The position numbers and the translations under genes were made by a program. Below the pieces are notes generated by a model, which saw only the letters and a list, made by a program, of their open reading frames with translations, did not search any database and was not told the origin of the DNA. A DNA stretch of 43,267 bases, from the NCBI GenBank assembly GCA_028710485.1, contig JAQTTZ010000025.1, positions 1-43,267 of the forward strand, in the 5' to 3' direction. Shown here one piece after another: positions 15,436-23,611 of the stretch. Within the stretch, counting starts at the first letter, position 1, and each line of letters starts with the position of its first letter. Origin of the DNA: Bacteriovorax sp. GTDB lineage: Bacteria; Bdellovibrionota; Bacteriovoracia; Bacteriovoracales; Bacteriovoracaceae.

Positions 15436-15465
15436 AAAAAAAACCCTCCAATTGGAGGGTTTTTT
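15436..15465. terminator. Bidirectional Rho-independent terminator
   Basis: CCCTCC-AATT-GGAGGG is flanked by an A-run (15436-15443) and a T-run (15460-15465), so it serves both the small lipoprotein gene (plus) and the DksA-like gene (minus). The core from the A-run through the T-run is symmetrical. Confidence 0.9.
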
Positions 15466-15518
15466 ATAGAGATATCGAAAAATGTTGTGTGCCAGAGAAT
15501 TTATTAAGTGGGAGGCGG

Positions 15519-15890
15519 TTAGATGGCTTTGATAAATTTTGAATTTTCTCTTTCTAGTTCTTCAGCATGTGTAATACAAAGGGTAGTCCAAGGTTGATTT
15601 TCTAAACGTTTTACACCGATGGGCTCATCACATTCTTCACAGTGACCGTAAGCACCTTGCTCCATTCTGTAGAGAGCTTCTTCGATGGCCTTAAGTTTTC
15701 CAAGTTCTCTTTGTCTCATATTAAATGTGACTTGTTGATTGATCACACTTGTAGCGAGATCAGCTTCATCAGCAAGATCATCTGGCGAGACAGTAAGGTC
15801 TTCGTTGGAGCGAAGAATCCCACTATTCATGATTTTAACTTTAGCCTGCAGGAGTAGTGTTTTAAACTTTTCCATTTTTGCTTTCTCCAC
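15519..15890 (-). CDS. DksA/TraR-family RNA polymerase-binding protein
   Basis: DksA-type proteins enter the secondary channel of RNA polymerase and tune stress and growth promoters. This one has the coiled coil with the acidic tip (DDLADEADLATS) and a C-terminal zinc finger, C-x2-C then C-x2-H (CEEC...CITH), where the usual fourth ligand Cys is His. The frame opens at 15950, but that ATG lacks a ribosome site. The GTG at 15890 lies five bases from a perfect AAGGAGG and gives 123 residues, starting just before EKFKTLL where the family begins. The ATG at 15875 is a second choice. Confidence 0.88.
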   Translation of the reverse strand: MEKAKMEKFKTLLLQAKVKIMNSGILRSNEDLTVSPDDLADEADLATSVINQQVTFNMRQRELGKLKAIEEALYRMEQGAYGHCEECDEPIGVKRLENQPWTTLCITHAEELERENSKFIKAI

Positions 15891-16000
15891 ACATTCCTCC
15901 TTGAAAAAGAGTCTCTCATCTATGATCAACTCATTACTAATGTCATGCATATTATAAATAATGCATGGGATGCAACAAAATTAGTATACTCTTAATTTCA

Positions 16001-16084
16001 TTTTTGACACAATGGAAAAAACTGCCATTAACTATCATCTACTGACTGAAATTGCGTCAAACGTATGGGGAAAAGTGTCAAAAA
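16001..16084. promoter_or_regulatory. Separated 10-bp inverted repeat between divergent genes
   Basis: TTTTTGACAC at 16001-16010 is matched by GTGTCAAAAA at 16075-16084. GCGTCAAA, a related half-site, lies between them near 16054. The first arm contains a TTGACA box. The pair could form a looping operator or two opposed -35 boxes in the gap between the DksA-like gene and the gene at 16168. Confidence 0.3.
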
Positions 16085-16167
16085 AGTTTACAAGATTTCA
16101 TATGATGATTTAATATAAGCTGAATTAAGAAAGCAGAGCGGAAAGAATCTTTCGAGGGAGTCACAAC

Positions 16168-16464
16168 ATGCACGCAGAAGAATATTTGGCATTGGTTCGT
16201 GAATGCAGAGACGAAGAAAAAATGTTTCAATTTTTAAAAGAAGATAAACCAGGCGTAGCTGTTGAATTGGCAAAATCAAAAAACGTAAGCCCCAGAATTT
16301 TAGATATTCTCACACGACATGTTGCGATCACTGTTCGTCATGAAGTGGCAAAGAATCCATTAACACCTGTGCAAACATTGAAGCGTTTATCTGATGACAA
16401 AGATATGCTGGTTAGAGATTACGCTCGTCGTACTCTTAAATCGGTTGAAGAAACTCTTTCATAG
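16168..16464 (+). CDS. Small alpha-helical repeat protein (HEAT/LRV-like)
   Basis: The 98 residues carry short helical repeats: KPGVAVELAKSKNVSPRILDIL, HVAITVRHEVAKNPLTPVQTLKRL and DKDMLVRDYARRTLKSV, each with the pattern of leucine-rich-repeat-variant or HEAT units. No signal peptide, so cytoplasmic. Likely a protein-binding adaptor; partner unknown. The Shine-Dalgarno is GAGGGAG, eight bases before the ATG. It converges on mltG with a 13-bp gap. Confidence 0.75.
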   Translation: MHAEEYLALVRECRDEEKMFQFLKEDKPGVAVELAKSKNVSPRILDILTRHVAITVRHEVAKNPLTPVQTLKRLSDDKDMLVRDYARRTLKSVEETLS

Positions 16465-16477
16465 TTTAATATTTCTA

Positions 16478-17512
16478 TCAATTCGAATCTTCGTGATCGC
16501 GCCAACTTCGGCCTTCGCGATTTTTTGGATTTTTTTGCCATCTAGTAACGGCTTCTTCATGTTTTTCATAAGATTCAGAAAAAATATGAGAACCATCATT
16601 TTGGCTGACGAAATAAAGATATTTATGAAGAGTAGGATTGAGTACGGCCTTAATCGATTCAATGCCAGGGTTACTTATCGGGCCTACGGGTAAAGCTGGA
16701 ATGGTATAAGTATTATAGGCAGTAGGAGTGAGCAAATCTTTTCGAGAAAGGTTTCCATTATACACTTCAAATTTACCGTAAATAGTAGTGGGATCGGATT
16801 GAAGTCTCATTTTGAGTTTTAATCTATTATAAAAAACACCTGCAATTATGGGTCTCTCTTTTTTATCCCCAGTTTCTTTTTCTACCATTGAAGCCAAGAT
16901 TAAAACTTGTCTTGGAGTCATTCTGGAATTGGAAAAATCTACCGTCGCAATTTTTTTCTGAAACTGTTTTACCATCGTCTTTATAACGGTTCTTGCCGGT
17001 AAATTTGGAACGAAGTCATATGATTCCGGATAGAGATATCCTTCAACTGAATCAGCGTCAATCCCCAATTCTTCCAGAAATTTTTTGTCGCGGGCCAATT
17101 GGATAAAATCTTTATAATTAGTAATAGAGCTGGCCTCTAACATCCTGCCAATCTCATACATGTTTTTCCCTTCTGGGACAGTGAAGAGGACAACCTGGCT
17201 TTTTTCATTGATAAAAATATTGAAGACATCCAATAAGTTGGAATTATGTCTGATTATATAATGACCAGTTCTAAATTTATTCAACACACCTTTTAATTGA
17301 GAATATCGATGAAAAAGTCTTGCTGATGAAATCAAATGCTCTTTGGTGAGCCTAGTGTTGATCGATGAGAAACTCTCATTGGGGGCGATCACGAAATCTG
17401 CATCAGGTCCTTGATAGCGCCAAACCACTGCAGAATAATAAACTCTGAGTGCCACTAAAAGGAGTGCAAAGAGGGGGGCCCCGACAAAAAATATGGTAAG
17501 TGGTTTTTTCAT
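16478..17512 (-). CDS. mltG: Endolytic transglycosylase MltG (YceG-like)
   Basis: MltG cuts nascent glycan strands in the periplasm and so sets glycan length. Residues about 6-26 are a single N-terminal membrane anchor, followed by a LysM-like domain (about 38-112) and the YceG catalytic domain. LASMVEKETGDKKERPIIAGVFYNRL holds the catalytic glutamate (Glu211 of VEKET by comparison with E. coli), and LQSDPTTIYG, TPTAYNTYTIPALPVGPISNPG are family signatures. The 344 residues are a normal length. The C-terminus holds a charged extension (RSWRDHEDSN) that overlaps the terminator of the opposite gene. Confidence 0.95.
   Translation of the reverse strand: MKKPLTIFFVGAPLFALLLVALRVYYSAVVWRYQGPDADFVIAPNESFSSINTRLTKEHLISSARLFHRYSQLKGVLNKFRTGHYIIRHNSNLLDVFNIFINEKSQVVLFTVPEGKNMYEIGRMLEASSITNYKDFIQLARDKKFLEELGIDADSVEGYLYPESYDFVPNLPARTVIKTMVKQFQKKIATVDFSNSRMTPRQVLILASMVEKETGDKKERPIIAGVFYNRLKLKMRLQSDPTTIYGKFEVYNGNLSRKDLLTPTAYNTYTIPALPVGPISNPGIESIKAVLNPTLHKYLYFVSQNDGSHIFSESYEKHEEAVTRWQKNPKNREGRSWRDHEDSN
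16496..16526 (+). terminator. Terminator of the 16168-16464 gene, inside mltG
   Basis: ATCGCG (16496-16501) pairs with CGCGAT (16516-16521), with a possible inner CC/GG pair, and is followed by TTTTTT. It starts 32 bp after the plus-strand stop codon and lies within the last codons of the opposing mltG gene. Confidence 0.55.
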
Positions 17513-17637
17513 AATATCTATAGGTTACCGCGAGCTTGTTTGGCTTACAAACTATGGATATATATTCCTAGTCTTAGCATAACAGGATGCTAAGAAACCG
17601 CTTTGTTTGCTCAACAATGTTTTTGTATTATAGAGCT

Positions 17638-17788
17638 ATTTTTTTTAATATCGCGGCGAGACCATGTCACTTTCCCTGATTATCAGTGTGAAGACTCTAA
17701 CTTTCGATAAAAATTTTTTTCCGAAAACCAAAGAATAAGATCACAGGGCCCCATTTTAGGAGTACAGATCACATTTGGGGCCTTTTTT
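17638..17788 (+). ncRNA. Candidate small RNA or short-peptide transcript
   Basis: TTGTTT (17603-17608) and TATTAT (17626-17631), 17 bp apart, predict transcription from about 17638. The transcript would end at the GGCCCCA/TGGGGCC terminator, giving about 150 nt. Inside, ATG at 17664 opens 24 codons (MSLSLIISVKTLTFDKNFFP...) behind a weak GCGAG; this may be a peptide or chance. No known RNA family was recognised. Confidence 0.3.
17747..17788 (+). terminator. Rho-independent terminator
   Basis: GGCCCCA at 17747-17753 pairs with TGGGGCC at 17776-17782 and is followed by TTTTTT. GATCAC (17739-17744) and GTGATC (17796-17801) form an outer imperfect pair. No annotated plus-strand gene precedes it, which is the main reason to suspect a short transcript here. 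Confidence 0.7.
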
Positions 17789-18005
17789 ATTTCCCGTGAT
17801 CAAAGACGAAGACTTTCCATACAAAGCGCAGGAAATAAGGATTTTGACGTTTCTGGATCAAAAAGCAAGCAATTGCCTGGACGGAAGCCAAGATTTAACC
17901 ATTATTCAAAAAATCAACGTTGTTCCAATTTATATAAGGATCGATTAGAATTTGTTTTATAAATAATTTCTAAAAAAAATATATATGTTGTAAGGATGTC
18001 CAGAT

Positions 18006-18611
18006 ATGAGTCAAGCAATAAAAATAAAAAAACTTTCCGACAATAATATTTCCGATTATGAATTGCTAACTAAACACGGTGATGATGGGAAACTCTGTTA
18101 CTGTTCTTTTTGGCATCAAAAATGGTCATCAATGGATGAATATCATCAAATTCAACGCGAAAACCCTGAGCGCCTTAGAAGTTGTGTTATTGACCGAGTT
18201 AAGTCAAATTTTCATGTAGGAGTAATTGCCTATCTTGATGGTGAGCCTTGTGCTTGGGTTTCGGTAGGACCACTTATTGATTTTTTTTGGGCGTGGAAGC
18301 GAGTAGCGCAAATCGGTGAAGATGCAAAAAGTATTGCGGGTATCATGTGCTTTACAGTTGCTCCCAAATTTCGTGGTCAAAAGATGCAAGTAAAAGTTCT
18401 AACCGCTTTAAAGAAATATGGATCAGAAAAAGGATGGACTGCAATCGAAGCCTATCCGTTCTCTGATGAGGCCATAGAGAAACATGGAGCTGCTTTAAAA
18501 TGGACGGGGCTTTCCAAGGGATATGAAAGCGCTGACTTTAGGAAAAGTGGCGAACATTGGCTAAGTTCTCCAGAAGCTAAAAGATTTATATACACTCTAA
18601 AGCTCTCCTAA
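18006..18611 (+). CDS. GNAT-family N-acetyltransferase
   Basis: The 201-residue protein has the acetyl-CoA binding core of GNAT enzymes: GVIAYLDGEPCAWVSVGP, then MCFTVAPKFRGQKMQVKVLTALKKY, where V.P..RG...... is motif A. Cysteine-rich start (LCYCSFWHQKW) recalls a GNAT group with an N-terminal CYC.FW motif. Substrate unknown. AAGGA precedes the ATG by nine bases. It stands alone with its own terminator, in an AT-rich accessory stretch between two repeat elements. Confidence 0.8.
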   Translation: MSQAIKIKKLSDNNISDYELLTKHGDDGKLCYCSFWHQKWSSMDEYHQIQRENPERLRSCVIDRVKSNFHVGVIAYLDGEPCAWVSVGPLIDFFWAWKRVAQIGEDAKSIAGIMCFTVAPKFRGQKMQVKVLTALKKYGSEKGWTAIEAYPFSDEAIEKHGAALKWTGLSKGYESADFRKSGEHWLSSPEAKRFIYTLKLS

Positions 18612-18651
18612 AGATCGCAGACCGCACATTAAAACGCACAGACTTTCGATA

Positions 18652-18683
18652 GCAAGCCCCAAGAAATTGGGGCTTGCATTTTT
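18652..18683 (+). terminator. Rho-independent terminator of the GNAT gene
   Basis: GCAAGCCCC (18652-18660) pairs perfectly with GGGGCTTGC (18669-18677) around an 8-nt loop, followed by ATTTTT. It lies 40 bp after the GNAT stop codon. Confidence 0.88.
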
Positions 18684-18690
18684 GGTTTAG

Positions 18691-18709
18691 AAAGCGAAGA
18701 CTTTATGTG
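18691..18709 (+). repeat. 19-nt intergenic repeat, copy 2
   Basis: Identical to 156-174, with matching flanks. It follows the GNAT terminator directly and precedes the duplicated coiled-coil cassette. Confidence 0.55.
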
Positions 18710-18863
18710 ACTTGGCCCAGGATTCAATCCCCAGACTATTAAAAATCTGGAATTTGGCGCAAAAAAGACATCGATGTGTCCAAAAAAATAATTTTTTAAT
18801 TTACCCATCTTCAAAATATCAACAGCTTATTTTTTATAATATTCTTAATCTCTTGCTCTCGTA

Positions 18864-18872
18864 TGTTATAAT
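18864..18872 (+). promoter_or_regulatory. Extended -10 promoter of coiled-coil gene copy 2
   Basis: TGTTATAAT again, with AAGGAGG at 18882-18888 and the ATG seven bases later. The predicted leader is under 20 nt. The 5' region is clearly alike between copies from about 60 bp before this element. Confidence 0.6.
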
Positions 18873-18895
18873 CTTCCAACGAAGGAGGATTTCTC

Positions 18896-19354
18896 ATGGG
18901 AGAGGTCATGTTTGGTAACGAGTTATTTGATCATTGGCTTAATCAAAAAAGTCTTGAAATACTTGGCAAGGTTGAGAAAGAAAAAATTTCAACTGAAGAT
19001 ATGTTGATTCTTTCGCTAAAAGCTCAAACCAATCACTTTCATCATATGGACCAAGAATTTCGTGGAGAGTTTAAGAAAATTGAACATAACTTTGAGCTCA
19101 TAGAAACAAGATTCGAGAAGCGATTTGAACAGGTTGACCAACGCTTTGAGCAGCTTGAGACGAAATTTGATAAGCGCTTCGAACAAGTTGAAGAAAAATT
19201 CGACAAACGCTTCGAGCAAGTTGAAGAAAAGTTCGATAAGCGCTTCGAACAAGTTGATAAAAAATTTGATCGCATGACGACTGTCATGATGTGGCAAGGC
19301 GGAATTCTTGCAACGCTTATATCGGGTATTTATTTTAAATTATTCTTGGTTTGA
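18896..19354 (+). CDS. Membrane-anchored coiled-coil protein, long paralogue
   Basis: The 152-residue protein is nearly identical in its first 55 and last 30 residues to the product of 2593-2952. The difference in length, 33 residues, is exactly three 11-residue units: KFDKRFEQVEE, KFDKRFEQVEE and KFDKRFEQVDK (33-nt units at 19163-19195, 19196-19228, 19229-19261). The C-terminal MMWQGGILATLISGIYFKLFLV is a membrane helix. Eleven-residue repeats fit a coiled coil with hendecad phasing. The DNA units differ at synonymous sites, so the expansion is not very recent. Function unknown; a membrane-tethered rod or spacer seems likely. Confidence 0.78.
   Translation: MGEVMFGNELFDHWLNQKSLEILGKVEKEKISTEDMLILSLKAQTNHFHHMDQEFRGEFKKIEHNFELIETRFEKRFEQVDQRFEQLETKFDKRFEQVEEKFDKRFEQVEEKFDKRFEQVDKKFDRMTTVMMWQGGILATLISGIYFKLFLV
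19163..19261 (+). repeat. Three in-frame 33-nt tandem units
   Basis: Each unit encodes KFDKRFEQVxx. The units differ at several third positions (TTT/TTC, GAT/GAC, AAG/AAA, GAA/GAG), while the protein is almost constant. They account for the whole length difference from the paralogue at 2593. Confidence 0.9.
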
Positions 19355-19369
19355 CATCAGTCAGCTTAC

Positions 19370-19828
19370 TTATTGACGAATGAAATCTTCAAGGATGATT
19401 GTCGCAGCAACACAATCAATCATAGTGACATCAATTTTAAAATTAAACTGAGCAGAATTTAGCATGCGCTCTTCGGCAGCTTTAGTTGTGAGAGTTTCGT
19501 CTTGTTCAAAAAAATCCAGTGCTGGAAAACTGGCGCTTAGCACCTCACCAAAATGCTTGATGAGTTTGGTTGTGTCGCTTTCTTTGCCATCGAGAAAATA
19601 TGGGACACCTAGTACCAAAACTTCCACACCTTCATCTTTAATAAATTGAGCAAGTGCTTTAATGGTTTCGGTATGAGATTTGTAAATAATCTTTTGCCCC
19701 ATACAAGGAAAGGGGTCTCGGCCAGGACAAAAAAAGGCAGTCCCCGTAACTTTTAGGCCAAAGTCGATGGCCATAATCATTTTATTTTCAAAAATCTTAA
19801 ACCGGGGATATGTTGGAAAATCTAGCAT
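19370..19828 (-). CDS. ruvX: RuvX/YqgF-family putative Holliday junction resolvase or rRNA maturation nuclease
   Basis: The RNase H-like fold of this family is shown by MAIDFGLKVTGTA (first Asp), VLVLGVPYFLDG, EQDETLTTKAAEERM and IDCVAATIILEDFI (last Asp). The 152 residues include an extension of about 18 at the front; the true start may be the Met at residue 17 or 19 (about 19774), since no start has a good Shine-Dalgarno. Family members act in 16S rRNA processing in E. coli (YqgF) and were proposed as resolvases. The gene lies alone, convergent with the coiled-coil gene. Confidence 0.85.
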   Translation of the reverse strand: MLDFPTYPRFKIFENKMIMAIDFGLKVTGTAFFCPGRDPFPCMGQKIIYKSHTETIKALAQFIKDEGVEVLVLGVPYFLDGKESDTTKLIKHFGEVLSASFPALDFFEQDETLTTKAAEERMLNSAQFNFKIDVTMIDCVAATIILEDFIRQ

Positions 19829-19887
19829 ATAGCAGGCTTATAACTCAGAAAAATAAGCGATACAAGCCAGATTTTTGGCCATTTTTC

Positions 19888-19915
19888 TTGACAGAAAAGA
19901 GCCGAGGGTTAATAT
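19888..19915 (+). promoter_or_regulatory. Promoter of the rho operon
   Basis: TTGACA (19888-19893) is a perfect -35 box; TAATAT (19910-19915) follows 16 bp later. The leader to the rho start would be about 140 nt, long enough for attenuation, which is known for rho in other bacteria, but no specific structure was identified. Confidence 0.55.
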
Positions 19916-20061
19916 ATAGATTATAAATATTCAAAAATGTTCAATCCATCATTCACCGAAAAATTATCATTAAGAGGTTTCATTAACATTCGGTTCTTTC
20001 TTACTACTTCAATAATTTAATTTCCTAATATATTTTTACCGCAAACAGGAGTCCCACTCAA

Positions 20062-21309
20062 ATGCATCTTAACGAACTCAGAGAAAAAGACATCGCCGAA
20101 CTCACAACTCAGGCCGAAGAACTTCAGATAGAAAATCCAAGTAATTTAAAAAAGCATGAACTCATTTTCGCCATTCTTAAAGCAACAGCGAAAGATGATA
20201 AATCTATCTTCGGTAACGGTGTTCTCGAAATTCTCCCAGATGGATTTGGATTTTTAAGATCTCCACTTTATAACTACCTTCCCGGTGCTGATGATATTTA
20301 CGTATCTCCCTCACAAATTAGAAAATTTGGTCTTCGTAAAGGGGATTCAGTTGAAGGTGAAATTCGTCCCCCTAAAGAAGGTGAGCGTTATTTCGCTCTA
20401 GTAAAAGTTAACGAAATCAATTCTCAATCGCCAGAAAAACATAAAAAGACTGTTCTCTTTGATAACTTGACTCCGTTATACCCAGAGAAAAAAATCAATC
20501 TTGAATATTCTCCAACCAATTATTCAACTCGTTTGATTGATTTGTTTGTTCCACAAGGATTTGGACAACGTTGTCTAATCGTAGCTCCACCAAAAGCAGG
20601 TAAAACTGTTCTTCTTCAAGATATTGCAAACGCTATCACTACCAATCACCCTGAATCAGTGTTGATTGTTCTTTTGATTGATGAACGTCCGGAAGAAGTT
20701 ACAGATATGAGAAGAAACGTTCGTGCTGAAGTTGTATCGAGTACTTTCGATGAACCAGCTTCTCGCCACGTTCAAGTTGCAGAAATGGTAATCGAAAAAG
20801 CTAAGCGTTTAACTGAAGCTGGGAAAGATGTAATTATTCTTCTCGATTCAATCACTCGTCTTGCTCGCGCTTACAACACCGTTGTTCCACCATCAGGAAA
20901 AATTCTCTCTGGTGGGGTTGACTCAAATGCTCTTCATAAACCGAAAAGATTTTTTGGATCTGCTCGAAATATCGAAGGTGGTGGCTCTCTTACTATTATC
21001 GCGACTGCACTTATCGATACTGGTTCAAGAATGGATGAAGTTATCTTTGAAGAATTCAAGGGTACTGGTAACTCAGAAATTCAATTGGACAGAAAACTTC
21101 TAGAGAAAAGAATTTTCCCTGCTCTTGATATTAACAAGTCATCAACTCGTAAAGAAGATCTACTTTTAGCACCTATGGATCTTCAGCGTTCATACCTTTT
21201 GAGAAAGGTTCTTCACGCGATGTCGCCAATTGATGCAATGGAATTCGTACTTTCGAAAGTAACAAAAACTAAATCCAATGCTGACTTTTTGGATTCAATG
21301 AATTCGTGA
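20062..21309 (+). CDS. rho: Transcription termination factor Rho
   Basis: Rho is the hexameric RNA helicase that ends transcription. The order is normal: Rho N-terminal helix domain ([20 protein letters not shown]), cold-shock RNA-binding domain with GFGFLRS near 55, Walker A APPKAGKT near 174, the secondary-channel and Q-loop segments ([33 protein letters not shown]) and the C-terminal [11 protein letters not shown]. The 415 residues are standard, without the N-terminal insertions seen in some lineages. AGGAG lies ten bases before the ATG. The stop codon overlaps the next start. Confidence 0.98.
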   Translation: MHLNELREKDIAELTTQAEELQIENPSNLKKHELIFAILKATAKDDKSIFGNGVLEILPDGFGFLRSPLYNYLPGADDIYVSPSQIRKFGLRKGDSVEGEIRPPKEGERYFALVKVNEINSQSPEKHKKTVLFDNLTPLYPEKKINLEYSPTNYSTRLIDLFVPQGFGQRCLIVAPPKAGKTVLLQDIANAITTNHPESVLIVLLIDERPEEVTDMRRNVRAEVVSSTFDEPASRHVQVAEMVIEKAKRLTEAGKDVIILLDSITRLARAYNTVVPPSGKILSGGVDSNALHKPKRFFGSARNIEGGGSLTIIATALIDTGSRMDEVIFEEFKGTGNSEIQLDRKLLEKRIFPALDINKSSTRKEDLLLAPMDLQRSYLLRKVLHAMSPIDAMEFVLSKVTKTKSNADFLDSMNS

Positions 21310-22466
21310 TTAAATTTATGTTAAAAAATAAAAATAAAAAGATAAATATTTTAAATAAAATAATACTCCTCGTTTCAAAGCAATACGCTTCAATCGGCGG
21401 TCAAGCGGTGATTGAAGGCGTAATGATGAGATCTCCAAACGCTTTCGTTGTAGCAGTGAGAAAGCCCGACGGCACAATCCGCTTAAGACGAGACCAGTGG
21501 TATGGACTTTCAAATAAACTCTCTTTTTTGAAAAAACCATTCTTGCGTGGAGTTTTAGTATTGATTGAAACCATGGCCAATGGAGTTGTGTCGCTAAATT
21601 ACTCAGCAAACATAGCTATGGACGAAGAGAATAAAAAAGTGGCCCTCCAGAAAGGGATTAGTGAAAGTGATTACGAGAAAAATAAGAAATCTAAAGAAAA
21701 GGTAGGTTTTGAAACATTTATTTCAATTGCTTTTTCTTTTGCCTTTGGGATTGGTTTGTTTGTTTTTCTTCCACATGCTTTGACTGCCATTATTGAAAAA
21801 TATAGTGGTGCTAAGTGGGACCTGCAGAGCTTCCAGTTCCACGCAATTGATGGGACTATCAAGGCCTTTATCTTCTTAACGTATATTTATCTAATTAGCT
21901 TTCTTCCAGATATTAAAAAAGTGTTTCAGTACCATGGTGCTGAACATAAATCGATTTCAACTTTTGAAGCCGGCGAAGAGCTCATTATTGAAAATGCGAG
22001 AAAGCATTCTACATTTCACCCTCGTTGTGGAACGACATTTATATTCTTTTTAATGTTTGTTTCTATTATTCTCTTTGCAATTATTTTTGCAATCGTTCCA
22101 ATAGGGAGCCATTCTCCTGTTCTTCTAAAACATGCTTACGCAATGTTATTTAAAGTGGCACTGACATTACCGATTGCCGGTATTTCTTATGAGTTAATAA
22201 AGTTTGTTGGAAAGGATCCGAACTCACTAGCTGGAAGAATCATGAGTTATCCTGGCAAACTTTTGCAAAAACTAACTACAAAAGAACCAGAAGATGCTCA
22301 ATTGGAAATAGCTCTGGCTTCGATTAAAGCAGTGCTTATGTTAGAAGAAAAATACAATTTGAAAGAAGCAAGTACTAAAAAAATTACGGTAGATGAAATC
22401 GATTTTGCCTCGTTAGCTGATATCGAAACAAGTAATTTTAAATTAAACGATTTTTTAGAAAGTTAA
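21306..22466 (+). CDS. DUF1385 membrane protein (YqhQ-like)
   Basis: The signature [16 protein letters not shown] at about 31-46 and [15 protein letters not shown] and HPRCGTTF in the middle identify the DUF1385 family. About four to five hydrophobic helices ([50 protein letters not shown]) place it in the inner membrane. The function is unknown, but the family is often next to rpmE, rho, prfA and prmC, as here. The start is a GTG overlapping the rho stop (GTGA); an ATG four codons later is an alternative. The C-terminal 70 residues are charged and probably cytoplasmic. Confidence 0.9.
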   Translation: MIKFMLKNKNKKINILNKIILLVSKQYASIGGQAVIEGVMMRSPNAFVVAVRKPDGTIRLRRDQWYGLSNKLSFLKKPFLRGVLVLIETMANGVVSLNYSANIAMDEENKKVALQKGISESDYEKNKKSKEKVGFETFISIAFSFAFGIGLFVFLPHALTAIIEKYSGAKWDLQSFQFHAIDGTIKAFIFLTYIYLISFLPDIKKVFQYHGAEHKSISTFEAGEELIIENARKHSTFHPRCGTTFIFFLMFVSIILFAIIFAIVPIGSHSPVLLKHAYAMLFKVALTLPIAGISYELIKFVGKDPNSLAGRIMSYPGKLLQKLTTKEPEDAQLEIALASIKAVLMLEEKYNLKEASTKKITVDEIDFASLADIETSNFKLNDFLES

Positions 22467-22493
22467 TCCTAGAAATAATTAAGGCGCCCGTAT

Positions 22494-23567
22494 ATGTCGA
22501 TGTTTGATAAATTAGAAGCTGTTATTGGTCGCTATGAAATGCTTACTGATAAGCTTGCAGACCCTTCAATCTATGATCGTCAAAAAGAATTTAAAGAAAT
22601 TTCTTCTGAACGAGCTAATATTGAAGACGTCGTTATTACATACCGTGAATATAAAAAATTAAAAGACAATCTCGATGGTTCTAAAGAAATTCTTCGTAAT
22701 GAAAAAGACGAAGATCTACGCGATATGGCCAAGATGGAGCTTTCTGAAATCGAAGCAGCATTGCCTGCGATAGAAGAACGTTTGAAACTTCTTCTTTTAC
22801 CTAAAGATCCCCTCGATGAGCGAAACGTTGTCATGGAAATGCGAGCTGGTGCCGGAGGAGATGAAGCATCGATTTTCGTCGCCGATATGTTCCGCATGTA
22901 CCAAAACTATTTCCGTCAACTGGGCTATAAAATTGAAATTGATTCAAGCTCAGAAACTGACCAGGGAATTAAAGAAATTATTTTCACTGTTACAGGTGAA
23001 AAAGTTTACTCAAAATTAAAATGGGAAGCAGGCGTTCACCGTGTTCAACGAGTTCCAAAAACGGAAACAATGGGACGTGTTCATACTTCGACTATTACCA
23101 TTGCCGTTATGCCTGAAGTTGATGAAGTTGAGTTTGAACTTAATCCTAACGAACTTAGAATTGACGTTTACCGCTCTGGTGGAGCTGGTGGGCAGTCAGT
23201 TAACACTACCGATTCAGCTGTAAGGGTAACCCATTTACCAACGGGGATGTCGGTTGCTAACCAGGATCAAAAGTCACAATTAAAAAACAAAGAAAAAGCT
23301 CTTAAAATTCTTCGCACGCGTATCTACGACAATATGGTTCAGGCCCAAAAAAATGAAATCGATACTGAGCGCCGTGGACAAATTGGTGAGGGGGATCGTT
23401 CTGAAAAAGTTAGAACATATAACTATCCTCAGAACAGAATCAGCGATCATCGTATTGGTCTGACTATACACAATCTCGAAGGGGTCATGAACGGAGACCT
23501 TTCTGCTATTACTGAAGCTCTAGTTGCTCATCATCAGGCTGAGTTAATGAAAGGGCAGGAAGAGTAA
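22494..23567 (+). CDS. prfA: Peptide chain release factor 1
   Basis: RF1 reads UAA and UAG stop codons. GGQ at residues 232-234 (in GGAGGQSVNTTD) is the catalytic motif, and the PxT anticodon-like motif, here PKT at 188-190 (QRVPKTET), separates RF1 from RF2, which has SPF. The 357 residues are normal. The adjacent methyltransferase gene prmC modifies the GGQ glutamine, so the pairing makes sense. The gap to the previous gene is 27 bp. Confidence 0.97.
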   Translation: MSMFDKLEAVIGRYEMLTDKLADPSIYDRQKEFKEISSERANIEDVVITYREYKKLKDNLDGSKEILRNEKDEDLRDMAKMELSEIEAALPAIEERLKLLLLPKDPLDERNVVMEMRAGAGGDEASIFVADMFRMYQNYFRQLGYKIEIDSSSETDQGIKEIIFTVTGEKVYSKLKWEAGVHRVQRVPKTETMGRVHTSTITIAVMPEVDEVEFELNPNELRIDVYRSGGAGGQSVNTTDSAVRVTHLPTGMSVANQDQKSQLKNKEKALKILRTRIYDNMVQAQKNEIDTERRGQIGEGDRSEKVRTYNYPQNRISDHRIGLTIHNLEGVMNGDLSAITEALVAHHQAELMKGQEE

Positions 23568-23611
23568 TAAGCCGAATAAAATAAGCTGAATAACAAGTTG
23601 AATAAAGGTGA

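Larger units (their letters stand above)
17513..18005. other. Long intergenic stretch between mltG and the GNAT gene
   Basis: No gene of normal size is visible in these 493 bp. It holds a 9-bp-stem hairpin (TCTTAGCAT at 17572-17580, ATGCTAAGA at 17587-17595), promoter-like boxes at 17603-17631, a 24-codon frame at 17664-17738, a strong terminator at 17747-17788 with outer GATCAC/GTGATC arms, and a short element related to the 19-nt repeat near 17804. The end is very AT-rich and leads into the GNAT gene. Confidence 0.6.

Noticed and set aside
19163-19261. CRISPR-like repeat array
   Set aside because: The units are contiguous, in frame and code for a coiled coil; there are no spacers.
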